Source: Kamptonema sp. UHCC 0994 (lineage in GTDB: Bacteria > Cyanobacteriota > Cyanobacteriia > Cyanobacteriales > Microcoleaceae). Taken from it: DNA of 61,458 bases. This document shows positions 25,138 through 34,025 of the stretch, piece by piece. The notes below the pieces were generated by a model. That model ran no database searches, was not told the DNA's origin, and worked only from the letters and a program-made list of their open reading frames with translations. The DNA is taken from NCBI RefSeq assembly GCF_029167235.1, contig NZ_JARFTR010000046.1, positions 1-61,458 on the forward strand. Direction: 5' to 3'. Position 1 is the first letter of the stretch, and every line of letters starts with the position of its first letter. The translations under genes were made by a program, and so were the position numbers.

Positions 25138-25852
25138 GAGGCACCTCCTGTTTTTGGCTGGCTTGTAGGGCTGGGGGTATAGGCATTCCCATTGCTTCGG
25201 TTAAGGCGGCGGGCGGTGTGAATCGGGTGGGAACCTGTAAATATTTGCCGTCTAAGATTTCGTCTACGACTTTCATCTTGTGGCTTCTGGTGTAGTAGCG
25301 GTGGGTTGGCTGTAAGTTACCCCGTTCTTGCAGAGAATCGTTGGAGATTTTCTTCCGCAGTTTGATAATTGCGTCGATGATTGCTTCTGGGCGCGGGGGA
25401 CAGCCAGGGATGTAGACATCTACTGGAATCAGTTTGTCTACGCCGCGTACTGCTGTGGGGGAATCCATGCTGAACATTCCGCCGGTGATGGTGCAAGCGC
25501 CCATAGCGATCACATATTTGGGCTCTGGCATCTGCTCGTAAAGACGCACTAGGATTGGTGCGTATTTCATGGTGATCGTGCCGGCGGTGATGATTAGGTC
25601 GGCTTGCCGGGGGCTGGAACGGGGGACTAAGCCGAAGCGATCGAAGTCAAAGCGAGAGCCAATTAGGGCTGCAAATTCGATGAAACAACAGGCTGTTCCA
25701 TAAAGCAGCGGCCACAGGCTAGATAGCCGCGCCCAGTTGTAGAGGTCGTCAACTGTGGTGAGAATGATATTCTCAGACAGTTGCGAGGTAATTTCCGGGC
25801 GTTCAACTGGGTTGACAAGTTGCGTTTTTTGTGTATCAGAACTTAAGACCAT
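25130..25852 (-). CDS. ndhK: NAD(P)H-quinone oxidoreductase subunit K
   Basis: 240 residues from ATG 25852 ([15 protein letters not shown]), chosen over the in-frame start at 25873 because it matches the family N-terminus. Cys55, Cys56, Cys120 and Cys151 provide the ligands of the terminal 4Fe-4S cluster (N2), with the context [12 protein letters not shown] and [11 protein letters not shown]. NdhK delivers electrons to plastoquinone in NDH-1. Its start overlaps the ndhC stop by 10 bp. Confidence 0.96.
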   Translation of the reverse strand: MVLSSDTQKTQLVNPVERPEITSQLSENIILTTVDDLYNWARLSSLWPLLYGTACCFIEFAALIGSRFDFDRFGLVPRSSPRQADLIITAGTITMKYAPILVRLYEQMPEPKYVIAMGACTITGGMFSMDSPTAVRGVDKLIPVDVYIPGCPPRPEAIIDAIIKLRKKISNDSLQERGNLQPTHRYYTRSHKMKVVDEILDGKYLQVPTRFTPPAALTEAMGMPIPPALQASQKQEVPRA

Positions 25853-26205
25853 TCCAAGGCTCCTTTGCGCCATGCGTAAACGAGAGCAATAACAAGAATC
25901 GCGATAAAAATCAAGGCTTCGATGAAAGCCAGGAGTCCCAGTTGGCTGAAGGCGACGGCCCAGGGATAGAGGAAGACTGTCTCTACGTCAAAGATGACGA
26001 AGACTAGGGCAAACATATAGTAACGGATGTTGAATTGAATCCAGGCTCCGCCAATGGGTTCGACTCCAGATTCGTAGGTGGTGCGCCGGTCGTAGGGCCG
26101 GCTTTTGGGCCGCAGCAGCTTGGAGGCTGTGAGGGCAAGAACTGGTATTAGGCTGGAGATGATTAGGAAGCCTAAGAAATACTCGTAGCCGCTGAGTGCA
26201 AACAC
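25843..26205 (-). CDS. ndhC: NAD(P)H-quinone oxidoreductase subunit 3 (NdhC)
   Basis: 120 residues with three membrane helices (about 5-25, 65-85, 92-112). The family motif [20 protein letters not shown] sits in the loop, and the second helix reads [18 protein letters not shown]. It is the first gene of the operon ndhC-K-J. Confidence 0.96.
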   Translation of the reverse strand: MFALSGYEYFLGFLIISSLIPVLALTASKLLRPKSRPYDRRTTYESGVEPIGGAWIQFNIRYYMFALVFVIFDVETVFLYPWAVAFSQLGLLAFIEALIFIAILVIALVYAWRKGALEWS

Positions 26206-26638
26206 GGTTGTTGACTACTGCCTCTGTAAAAGGGTTTTGTAACTTGTTCTTTACAATATACGATCGCGGGTAGGAGGGGCAAGGTAAATGGGTAATGAGT
26301 TATGGGTAAATTATGGCGATCGGAGTTGTCTAGTTTGCAGCCAAGTTCTGATCGTACTCAAGGCCTCGGTCATCGTCGGAGCGAGAATTAATCTGAGGTT
26401 TCGACATAATTTTAGATGAAAATAATGGAAATCCTACAGGACTGAAGTGCGATCGTGTAAAGGATTATTACAAAGGCTGAAACTATGCGTAAAAAAAGAA
26501 AGCTATTTCTGAAATGTAAGTGGAGGCTGAAATTTATGGGAGTAAAAAGCTATGAGGTTTTTGTCAGAGGATGCCGCAGGCGATCGAGGAAGTACCCAGA
26601 ATAGTAAAGCTAAGTCAAATCAGAATGTAGAAATAGAT
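26206..26638. other. 433-bp divergent region upstream of ndhC
   Basis: Should contain the ndhC-K-J promoter (leftward) and the promoter of the small gene at 26639. An in-frame upstream extension of the small gene begins at 26552, but has no family support. No other gene or repeat recognised. Confidence 0.45.
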
Positions 26639-26866
26639 ATGTCATCAACGCCAGAAAGCAAAGAGAATCCGATTAATCAGATTTTTGGTAAAATCGAGGA
26701 CATTTTGTATGCAACTTGGCAAGAAACAGGGTTCGGAAAGATAAGTATTGAGAGTGAGAGGGCGGAAAAGGGGAAGGGTAAGATTCATGTGACTGTCAAG
26801 GGCTCAACTTATTATCGGTATTACATTTCCGATCGAGATGTTAAGGAAGGGAATTTAAAAGAATAG
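26639..26866 (+). CDS. Small hypothetical protein
   Basis: 75 residues from ATG 26639 (MSSTPESKENPINQIFGK); an in-frame ATG at 26552 would add 29 less structured residues. The body alternates beta-like segments: KISIESERAEKGKGKIHVTVKGSTYYRYYISDRDV. Not recognised. It stands alone, followed by intergenic sequence and a convergent small gene pair. Confidence 0.5.
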   Translation: MSSTPESKENPINQIFGKIEDILYATWQETGFGKISIESERAEKGKGKIHVTVKGSTYYRYYISDRDVKEGNLKE

Positions 26867-26939
26867 GTGCGATCTGCTTCGATGTAGGTTTTTTGATAAT
26901 CGCTCTTTTTTCCATCCTTATAAAAAAGAGCGATGCAGG

Positions 26940-27167
26940 CTACGTCTGGGCTGATTCTTGGTTGCCGCGATCACGACGGAGTTTTTCTATAAACTCTGGA
27001 TAATTTTCCATATCTTCTAAGGATTTTGCGGGTGGATAAGGCACTTTCTTGGCCGCGTCAGCAGAGATTTTGTCAGCTAAAGCATAGAACGCCTCATCAT
27101 CATCTCGATGAGCAAGTACATAAGCGTGTAACTCTTTTCTGCTCAGTTCATTGAAGTTGGGTTTCAT
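26940..27167 (-). CDS. DUF6887-type small protein
   Basis: 75 residues from ATG 27167 (MKPNFNELSRKELHAYVLAHRDDDEAFYAL). This N-terminus is typical of a short cyanobacterial family I recall as DUF6887. Its ATG overlaps the stop of the preceding gene in an ATGA arrangement, so the two are translationally coupled. The pair recurs in cyanobacterial genomes like a toxin-antitoxin module, but activity is not known. Confidence 0.65.
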   Translation of the reverse strand: MKPNFNELSRKELHAYVLAHRDDDEAFYALADKISADAAKKVPYPPAKSLEDMENYPEFIEKLRRDRGNQESAQT

Positions 27168-27346
27168 ACAAAAGTCCAATCTCCGTTAGGTTTGATTTCG
27201 ATTTCCATTTCTTCACCACCTAAGATGAAGACATTTCCTGTTCGCTCATCTATACGAACTAAGTCAACACTCCGATACATTTTTGTTGCCCAGCAACAAA
27301 GAACGAAGGTTTTCCATACTTGCGCTGTTGTAGGAATAGCTTGCAC
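27164..27346 (-). CDS. DUF6888-type small protein
   Basis: 60 residues starting at GTG 27346 (MQAIPTTAQVWKTFVLCCWATKMYRSVDLVRID). The ending GNVFILGGEEMEIEIKPNGDWTFV matches the family I recall as DUF6888. It is the first gene of the pair with the DUF6887-type gene, overlapping it by four bases. The GTG start has no strong ribosome binding site, so the start is uncertain. Confidence 0.6.
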   Translation of the reverse strand: MQAIPTTAQVWKTFVLCCWATKMYRSVDLVRIDERTGNVFILGGEEMEIEIKPNGDWTFV

Positions 27347-27412
27347 TCCTGAAACTCACCATTTTTCATTTTACACTTTTTTGAGTCGGTGGGGTTGGGC
27401 GGGTTTAGATAA

Positions 27413-27581
27413 TTTGTTGGTGGGTTGGGGCGGGTTTATATCATTGATTGGTGGGTGTCAAAGATTTGGGCGAACCCGCCCCTACAAATATGGTAAATAA
27501 AATATGAGGAAAAATTTGTAGGGGCGGGTTAACCAATCAATTTTGTCACCCACAGATAATCTTTATAAACCCGCCCCCACC
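27413..27581. repeat. GTAG-headed palindromic repeat, composite copy 1
   Basis: Two inverted-related halves. The left half ends AACCCGCCCCTAC (27473-27485); the right half runs from GTAGGGGCGGGTT (27518) to AACCCGCCCCCAC (27568-27580). Each half can fold with GGGGCGGGTT pairing AACCCGCCCC. Between the halves is an AT-rich spacer containing ATGGTAAATA. The same layout recurs at 28423-28537 and, with halves swapped, at 33831-34025. The GTAG head is the tetranucleotide typical of REP sequences served by RAYT transposases. Confidence 0.8.
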
Positions 27582-27605
27582 CAAGGATGAAACTTACTGT
27601 TGCTG

Positions 27606-28025
27606 TTAGATATGCTGCGATCGCGATTCGAGAAACAAACTCAGATCGACTTGGAAAAAGTCAGCGATTTTTCTGGCTTCATCTATTTCCATCGCCCTGG
27701 GATTAACCATAATTTCCTCAACCTTTGTTTGGGTTCCCAAAACTGGAATTAAGTCAGATTTATCTAAATTTCTCGCATCCATTAAATGTTGCAACATTGA
27801 GGCAGAATTGCCTGCGGGAATTGGATAATTTTCAGCTTCAAATTTTTCAATCAACGTTATCAAAAGCTCCAGAAATAAATCTTCCTCCGGCGATCGGACG
27901 GGACGATGTTCCAGTTCGCAAGCGAGAGCGATCGCGGCATCGTTTTCTGCTTCATTTGCAATCGGTTTTGGTTGATATCGAACCAGTAAATCTGTATAAG
28001 ATTTTGCGTCAAAAGTATGGATCAT
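27606..28025 (-). CDS. HigA-type antitoxin (helix-turn-helix)
   Basis: 139 residues from ATG 28025 (MIHTFDAKSYTDLLVRYQPK). A C-terminal helix-turn-helix is visible: ASMLQHLMDARNLDKSDLIPVLGTQTKVEEIMVNPRAMEIDEARKIADFF. This is the HigA architecture with an N-terminal toxin-facing region. The HigB-type gene lies directly upstream and overlaps it by 17 bp. In HigBA operons the toxin gene comes first, as here. The antitoxin would also repress the operon promoter. Confidence 0.83.
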   Translation of the reverse strand: MIHTFDAKSYTDLLVRYQPKPIANEAENDAAIALACELEHRPVRSPEEDLFLELLITLIEKFEAENYPIPAGNSASMLQHLMDARNLDKSDLIPVLGTQTKVEEIMVNPRAMEIDEARKIADFFQVDLSLFLESRSQHI

Positions 28026-28308
28026 TTTTCCACTCATCCTTATCATACTCAGCGTGAGTCAACACATATTTGATGTAGATCCTTTGAGAATTGTAAACTA
28101 AATCAACTATCAGCCGATAGCGATTTCCCTTAATATTAAATACGGTAAAATTTCCGACTGCTTCAGCTTTTGGATAAGTCTGCTGAACATCAATTAGGTT
28201 CTGCCATTCAGCTTTATTTGACACTCTATACCAGTCATAAAGTGCATCACAGGAGTCCGCATGGCTTTCACAGAAATCTCGGAGGATTTTTCGGCTGATA
28301 ACACGCAT
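28009..28308 (-). CDS. HigB-type toxin (mRNA interferase family)
   Basis: 99 residues, MRVISRKILRDFCESHADS and onward. The HigB family signature is clear: WYRVSNKAEWQNLIDVQQTYPKAEAVGNFTVFNIKGNRYRLIVDLVYNSQRIYIKYVLTHAEYDK. Such toxins cleave mRNA on the ribosome. The reading frame is complete. It opens the operon with the HigA-type antitoxin. Confidence 0.86.
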   Translation of the reverse strand: MRVISRKILRDFCESHADSCDALYDWYRVSNKAEWQNLIDVQQTYPKAEAVGNFTVFNIKGNRYRLIVDLVYNSQRIYIKYVLTHAEYDKDEWKNDPYF

Positions 28309-28829
28309 TTCACCCTTTTTTTCTAAACTACACCAGATTTTGTTCTGAACTTACGCATTTGTCATATTATAAACATTTGTAACTGCGATCGCAACATCAT
28401 AGCCATATTAGAATATTTAAAGATTTTGGCGAACCGAACCTACAAGGTCTGGTAAATACTAGGATAAATTTGTAGGGGCGGGTTTACCGATCAATTCTGT
28501 CACCTACAGATAATTGTTATAAACCCGCCCCCACCCAACGATGAAACTTACTAAAAAAAAGATAACTGGAGGTATTGACAGGTTAAATTAAATGCTGTAG
28601 ATTGCTTTTAATTCGGGTAAAGTACCCGCAATGATATAGTCTGTACGACTGAGATGGCCGACAGCATCATTGTTAAATAACTAAATATTAGGTAAAAACC
28701 TAGCTTGAGATGAGGGTGATCCTCACGGGGCTGGTGAAAGGGCAGGCGCGATCGCTTCGATCGCATTTGTCACTTTCCCGGCCTTTTGTGTTTTTTGGCA
28801 ACAATTAGCTTTTTTGAGGAGATCGGATT
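28309..28829. other. 521-bp non-coding region with repeat copy 2 and a possible structured leader
   Basis: Contains a HIP1-type site near 28386, the composite repeat at 28423-28537, and, just before the gene at 28830, a GC-rich stretch (about 28706-28795) with local hairpins: GAGG-GTGAT-CCTC and GCGATCG-CTT-CGATCGC. The latter could be a structured 5' leader or attenuator. No known riboswitch class was recognised. No gene is seen. Confidence 0.4.
28423..28537. repeat. GTAG-headed palindromic repeat, composite copy 2
   Basis: Left half degenerate (GGCGAACCGAACCTAC near 28429-28444), then a spacer with TGGTAAATACTAGGA, then an intact right half from GTAGGGGCGGGTT (28472) to AACCCGCCCCCAC. It matches copy 1 across both halves and the spacer. 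Confidence 0.75.
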
Positions 28830-29363
28830 ATGAAATGGCTAACAGATGATGAGTTTTTCGGTACTGAATTGGTAGAATCGGGCGATCGCGCTTTGAATAT
28901 GATAGGTGCGATCGCGCAGAACTCCCTCAGCAGTTTGGCGACAAGTCCAGATTTTCTGGCCAAGATGCAGGTAGCATTCGGCAATAGCTTTGATGTTGAG
29001 AAAGCTGTCAAGTTAGCATCAGCTTGGGCCCAGGGAGATTTTAGCGAATTTCCAGAGATTGAGATTCGTTCCGAAGCAGAGATTAATGGTGCTTTGGGTG
29101 CGTTTGCGGCAGCGACAGGGAAGATTTATCTGTCGCGGGAATTCCTTGCCAAAAATGCGGGGAATGTTACGGCTGTTGCGGGTGTTTTGCTGGAAGAGTT
29201 TGGGCATTTTGTTGATTCGCAGATTAATAGTGTAGATGCGATCGGGGATGAGGGGGAGATTTTTTCGGATTTAGTTCAAGGTAAGGCGTTGAGTCAGGGG
29301 GAATTGGCGGGGTTGAAGGGTGAGGATGACTCGGCGATCGTTGTTTTGGATGGGACGGGTTGA
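28830..29363 (+). CDS. Fragment resembling the N-terminal domain of a large surface protein
   Basis: 177 residues, MKWLTDDEFFGTELVESGDRA and onward. The part AAATGKIYLSREFLA…VLLEEFGHFVDSQINSVDA…DEGEIFSDLV…LSQGEL resembles, from memory, the N-terminal region of very large cyanobacterial calcium-binding / FG-GAP proteins, where it is followed by many repeats. Here it stops at VVLDGTG within sequence that looks like a degenerate GTAG-type repeat (CGGGTTGATATAATTTGT). So it is probably the 5' remnant of a larger gene, cut by the repeat. The rest of the gene might be the FG-GAP gene at 31581. Confidence 0.55.
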   Translation: MKWLTDDEFFGTELVESGDRALNMIGAIAQNSLSSLATSPDFLAKMQVAFGNSFDVEKAVKLASAWAQGDFSEFPEIEIRSEAEINGALGAFAAATGKIYLSREFLAKNAGNVTAVAGVLLEEFGHFVDSQINSVDAIGDEGEIFSDLVQGKALSQGELAGLKGEDDSAIVVLDGTG

Positions 29364-29452
29364 TATAATTTGTCGATGGTGTCAAAAATTTAGGCAAACC
29401 CAAACTGACATTTTAACTGTAGCAATTTACTTGAAATAATCGGAGATTCAAT

Positions 29453-30838
29453 ATGGCTCGTTTAGATGGAACAACGCAAAATGATAAACTCATTTGGAAT
29501 GATGCTGAACCCGTAGAAATTTATGGCTATGCTGGCGATGACACGCTAGCAGGCGATGCGGGAAATGATTTTATCTATGGCGGTGCTGGAGATGACAGTT
29601 TATTCGGAGATCCGGGTAACGATGTCCTCTATGGTGGCCGGGATAATGATTCTATGTATGGCGCATCTGGTGCAGATCAACTGTTTGGTGGCAAAGGAAA
29701 TGATTATTTAGTCAGTGTCAAAGACACAGATACGCTGACAGGCGGCGGCGGAAGTGATACCTTTGGTCTCATGAGCGATGGGTTAGCTATTATCCCCGAC
29801 TTTGATGTTGCTTCTGATTTCCTCGAACTGTTAGATGATTTGACTGGTTCCCGCTTTTTAGTTGCTCGTAATGACAGTAATAGTGTCGGAGTTTATGTTA
29901 GCAGCAATGGCGGTTCTTCTTTTGATACAACCTTGGCAATTTTGACTAATTTTACTGGCAATCCTGCGAGTGTTTCACAGAAAATTATCGGTGGGAATGT
30001 GGTAACAACTCCTACGCCAAGTCCCACGCCAATTCCTACTCCTACTCCGCCAACATCTGATAACTGGCTCGATCGGGTAAATTATTTTCGCAGCCTAGCC
30101 AACTTACCACCTGTGACTAACAATCCTGCATGGACACAAGGGGAAATAGAACACTCACGTTATGTGGTTAAAAATGATCAATTCACTCATTTTCAAGACC
30201 ATAATAACCCTTGGTACACGCCAGCAGGCTCTGAAGCGGGTCAAAATAGCAATGTGACAGGTTGGTCAACAACTCAGACACGAGACGTGGATTTTATTGA
30301 TGGATGGATGACCGGCCCTTTTCATGCGTTAGGAATTATCAACCCCAAACTAACGCAAGTTGCTTACGGTAGTTATCGCGAAGCCGATGGGGGAATTGAA
30401 ACTGGGGCAACTTTGGATGTTATTCGAGGAATTAATTCTAATTCTTCCCCCCAATATCCTGTTATGAGCCCTGCAAGTGGCAAGACAGTTCCCTTAAGAC
30501 AGTATGGCGGAAATGAATATCCCGATCCGTTAACAGGCTTTCCAGGATACACGGCTCCTACGGGCTTACCTATTTATTTGCAATTGGGTTCTGGGAACGT
30601 CACGCCTCGAGTCACTTCTCACTCATTAACGCAGGGAAATATACCCATAGAACATGGTGTTTTTGATGAAACAACCTACAGCAATCCCGATCCATCTGCT
30701 CAACAATTGGCACGCGGTATCTTGGATTCACACGATGCGGTTGTAATGATACCCCGCAACCCATTAATACCTGGAAATTATACAGCTTCAATTACATCAA
30801 GCGGTCAGACTTATACCTGGTCCTTCAATGTTGCCTGA
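29453..30838 (+). CDS. RTX calcium-binding repeat and CAP (SCP-like) domain protein
   Basis: 461 residues. Residues about 20-95 are RTX nonapeptide repeats (GNDFIYGGAGDDSLFG, GNDVLYGG), the calcium-binding motif of type I secreted proteins. A Pro/Thr linker (TPSPTPIPTPTP, near 190) leads to a CAP domain (about 203-320): NWLDRVNYFRSLANLPPV, HSRYVVKNDQFTHFQD, DFIDGWMTGPFHALGIINP, TQVAYGSY. A C-terminal beta domain (about 380-461) ends QTYTWSFNVA. CAP domains occur in secreted defence-like, sterol-binding or peptidase-like proteins. There is no Sec signal; RTX suggests type I export. ATG 29453 is well supported. Confidence 0.84.
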   Translation: MARLDGTTQNDKLIWNDAEPVEIYGYAGDDTLAGDAGNDFIYGGAGDDSLFGDPGNDVLYGGRDNDSMYGASGADQLFGGKGNDYLVSVKDTDTLTGGGGSDTFGLMSDGLAIIPDFDVASDFLELLDDLTGSRFLVARNDSNSVGVYVSSNGGSSFDTTLAILTNFTGNPASVSQKIIGGNVVTTPTPSPTPIPTPTPPTSDNWLDRVNYFRSLANLPPVTNNPAWTQGEIEHSRYVVKNDQFTHFQDHNNPWYTPAGSEAGQNSNVTGWSTTQTRDVDFIDGWMTGPFHALGIINPKLTQVAYGSYREADGGIETGATLDVIRGINSNSSPQYPVMSPASGKTVPLRQYGGNEYPDPLTGFPGYTAPTGLPIYLQLGSGNVTPRVTSHSLTQGNIPIEHGVFDETTYSNPDPSAQQLARGILDSHDAVVMIPRNPLIPGNYTASITSSGQTYTWSFNVA

Positions 30839-30869
30839 TGCGCTCTAGTTGAATCAGCGATCGGTATTG

Positions 30870-31638
30870 GTAGGGGCAATCCCCCCGTGGTTGCCCGTTT
30901 TGCTTTTGCGATCGCTTTATGGTTGCCTGCTGTTAACCCGTCAGAGCGATCGCTACGACACCATCATCGGGCGGGCACGGGGGCACCGCCCCTACAGTAG
31001 GATCGAATTGATATGACAGTACCAAAACTATGAAATACGATCCGGCAAGACATCATCGGCGTTCCATTCGTCTCCAGGGATATGACTACTCTCAAGCAGG
31101 GGCTTATTTTGTTACCATTTGCATCAATGGCGGTTTACATACATTAGGCGAAATCCGCAATAGCCAGATATATCCCAGTGAACCAGGGGTGATGGTGCAA
31201 ACTGTATGGAATGAATTGCCATTGTTTTATCCTGGTGTCGAACTGGATGCTTTTGTATTAATGCCGAATCATATTCACGGAATTATTATTTTGACCTGCG
31301 ACAATATTTCTGACGGTCGTATCAATCAACCCATGACATTAGGAGATGTGGTTCACCGCTTCAAATCATTAACAACTACCAAATACCGACATGGTGTGGC
31401 AAATTTTGGTTGGACACCATTTCCGAAAAAATTTTGGCAGCGGAATTATTACGAAGAGATTATTCGCGATCAAACATCCTGGGAAAATATTAGCGAATAT
31501 ATCCAAAACAATCCCATCGCTTGGGAAAATGAACCCTTGCATTTACAAAAATATCATCCCCAACCCGATTTGTAGGGGCGGTGCCCCCGTGCCTGCCCGA
31601 TTATGGTCTAAGGGCAACCACGGGGGGATTGCCCCTAC
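30870..31638. mobile_element. RAYT element framed by mirror-image REP pairs
   Basis: The element reads REP1 - spacer - REP2 inverted - RAYT gene - REP2 - spacer - REP1 inverted. REP1 is a 27-mer starting GTAGGGGCAATCC (30870-30896) and its inverse ends GATTGCCCCTAC (31612-31638). REP2 inverse ends GGGGCACCGCCCCTAC (30969-30995) and its forward copy starts GTAGGGGCGGTGCCCC (31572). All four share the GTAG head and an internal hairpin (GGGCAA/TTGCCC in REP1). This is a well-formed REP/RAYT unit. Its right end runs into the FG-GAP gene. Confidence 0.85.
31030..31575 (+). CDS. REP-associated tyrosine transposase (RAYT, TnpA_REP)
   Basis: 181 residues. The Y1/HUH nuclease motif is HIH (81-83) in LDAFVLMPNHIHGIIIL. 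The catalytic tyrosine lies in FWQRNYYEEIIRD (Tyr140/141), typical of RAYT proteins. The N-terminus is RRSIRLQGYDYSQAGAYFVTICING. RAYTs are single-copy or domesticated relatives of IS200 transposases and are thought to mobilise palindromic REP sequences bearing a GTAG head. All key residues are present. The flanking REP pairs support function. ATG 31030 is chosen by the family N-terminus. Confidence 0.92.
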   Translation: MKYDPARHHRRSIRLQGYDYSQAGAYFVTICINGGLHTLGEIRNSQIYPSEPGVMVQTVWNELPLFYPGVELDAFVLMPNHIHGIIILTCDNISDGRINQPMTLGDVVHRFKSLTTTKYRHGVANFGWTPFPKKFWQRNYYEEIIRDQTSWENISEYIQNNPIAWENEPLHLQKYHPQPDL

Positions 31639-33845
31639 AAATATCATTCAATTTGTTTTACACCCCACCCCCAGACTTCACCGGCACCGATAAATTTAAC
31701 TACCTCCTAACAGACGGCAAACAAATACAAGCCGCCACCGTTAATATCAACATCAACAGCCTCAAACTTGACAACCTTTCCGGCAATAACGGCTTCGTCC
31801 TCAACGGCACAGAAGCAGGTAACTTCTCAGGAGTTGCTGTTAGCAAAACCGGAGATATCAACGGCGACAAAATAGACGATATCATAGTCGGATCGTTCGG
31901 TGCCGACCCCAATAACGTCAACGCCGCAGGCAAAAGTCAAGTCATCTTTGGCAATCAAAAATTCCCCGCCAGCGTCAATCTTTCCCAACTCAACGGTCAA
32001 AATGGTTTCACCCTCAACGGCACCGATGCCGAAGGTTTCAGCGGCGGCACAGTCAGCAGTGCAGGCGATATCAACGGCGACGGCATCAAAGACTTTATTA
32101 TTGGTGCCTTCGGTGCCGCTGTCAACGGTCAAAATAATGCCGGAAAAACTTACATTGTCTTCGGCACAAACCAAGGATTTCCTGCTAACTTCAACCTAGC
32201 TAATTTGAATGGAAATAACGGTTTTGCCGTGACAGGAACCAACACCTTTGACTATGCCGGCCTCTTTGCGACTGGTATTAGCGATATTAATGGCGATCGC
32301 ATTGACGACGTACTCATCAGCGCACCCGGCCCCCTCGGTGGCACACCCGGTAAAAGCTACGTCATCTACGGCCGCACCACAGGTTTTTCTCCTAACTTAA
32401 ACCTAGCTGAAATTAACAACAATAACGGCTTTGTTATTAACGGCATTGACGGCAATTCTAGCGGTACTGCCAGCAGTGGCGATATCAACGGCGACGGCAT
32501 TCCCGACCTCGTAATTGGTGCAGATGGCGGTACTACCAACGGCGGCATTAATGCAGGCAAAACTTACGTTATCTTCGGTCAGCAAGGCGGATTTACTGGC
32601 AGCATTAACGTCCCAGAATTAAATGGAACTACCGGAGTTGTCATCGCCGGTCTCACTCCCGAAGAACGTTCTGGAATCGCTCTCACCGCCACAGGAGATA
32701 TCAACGGTGACGGCAATAAAGACATCGTAATTGGTGCTCCCGGTGCAACAGTTGGCGACCAAATTAATGCAGGCAAAACCTACGTAATTTTTGGCAAAAA
32801 AGATGCGTTTCCTGTCATTGTCAATCCGGCTGAATTGAACGGCAGTAACGGCTTTACTATCTTCGGTTTCGATGCCGAAGGGTCAGCCGGAAATGCCGTT
32901 AGCTATGCCGGAGATATCAACAAAGATGGCTTTGACGATTTGTTAATAGGAGCCTCCAGCGCCAACTCTGATGATAAAAACAATGCCGGGAAAACATTTG
33001 TTGTTTTTGGAAGTAAGGAATTTCCAGCTAATTTCAGCTTAGCAGAAGCTAACGGTAAGAATGCCTTAGTTTTAAATGGAGTAGAAACCGATGGTTTAGT
33101 TGGCACTGCTGTCAGCGGTGGCGGAGATATTAACGGCGATGGCATCGACGATATAATTGTTGGCGCACCCGGCAGTTTATTTCAAGATTATCCCGGCAAA
33201 AGTTATGCAGTTTTTGGTAGCCGAGGTTTCGGTTTTGCTAACCCTAATAATGGCTTGGAAGGCACTGTTCAGGATGATATTATCAATGGAGCCCAGGAAG
33301 ATGATACTATTTCCGGCCGCCAAGGAAATGATAAAATCTTTGGCAATGTAGGTCAAGATGTGTTATCAGGAAATCTCAATGATGACTACTTAGATGCTGA
33401 GAAAGGGCAAGATATCCTCATCGGTGGAGATGGAAATGATAGCCTTTTTGGCGGACTTGGTAATGACGTACTTAAAGGCGACAATGGCAACGATATCCTC
33501 ACGGGAGTTGACATCAATGCTATTAACCCCGGAATTGAGGAAATTGACACCTTAACTGGCGGAGGTGGGAGCGATATTTTCGTTTTGGGAGATGTCAATA
33601 ATACTTATTACGACAATGGCGATACTGACTACGCGCTGATTACTGATTTTAATGCCAGTGAAGATAGTATTCAATTGAACGGGAAAGCCGATGATTATCT
33701 GCTAGTTCCTTTCTCGCAAGCTAACCAAACTGGTACGGCAATTTACCGCAAAGCTTCGGCTCAAAATGAGTTAATTAGCATTCTCCAAGGAGGTTCAAAT
33801 TTGAGCTTAAGCGGTAATTATTTCAGCTTTGTAGGGGCGGGTTAA
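31581..33845 (+). pseudogene. FG-GAP/integrin-like and RTX repeat protein gene, truncated at the 5' end
   Basis: The open frame is 754 codons, but its first 25 or so codons are translated REP sequence, so the true N-terminus is missing. From about residue 30 a cadherin-like piece appears (DFTGTDKFNYLLTDGKQIQAATVNI). Seven FG-GAP repeats follow (about 55-550), each with DINGDxxxDxIxGAxGA…NAGKxYVxFG. RTX nonapeptides (GGDGNDSLFGGLGNDVLKG, about 560-640) and a C-terminal RTX-like domain complete it. The end, FSFVGAG, derives from the GTAG repeat starting at 33831. FG-GAP repeats form beta-propellers on adhesins. The GTG at 31581 has no convincing context; the frame is open, so low expression remains possible. 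Confidence 0.7.
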
Positions 33846-34025
33846 CCGATAAATTCTGCTACCTACAGATAATCTTTATAACCCGCCCCCACCCAACGAA
33901 TAATCCCTAACAACGATCGCTGAATAACTGTTAAATTCAATTAATTGTTAATTTGTTGGTGGGGTGGGGGCGGGTTTTTATAATTTGTTGGTGGGTGTCA
34001 AATATCTAGGCGAACCCGCCCCTAC
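33831..34025. repeat. GTAG-headed palindromic repeat, composite copy 3
   Basis: Right-type half first (GTAGGGGCGGGTT at 33831 to CCCGCCCCCACCC near 33892), then a spacer, then left-type half (33953-34025) ending AACCCGCCCCTAC. Compared with copies 1 and 2 the halves are in the opposite order. The stop codon of the FG-GAP gene lies inside it (33843-33845). Confidence 0.8.

Noticed and set aside
27413-28537. CRISPR-like array of GC-rich repeats
   Set aside because: The units are inverted, unequally spaced and palindromic with a GTAG head; no regular spacers and no cas genes.
28706-28800. Possible riboswitch upstream of the 177-residue protein
   Set aside because: Local hairpins exist but no conserved core of cobalamin, c-di-GMP, glutamine or yybP-ykoY classes could be identified.
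30838-31581. Reading the CAP/RTX and FG-GAP genes as one frameshifted protein
   Set aside because: The CAP protein has a natural C-terminal domain and stop, and the region between them is a complete RAYT element.
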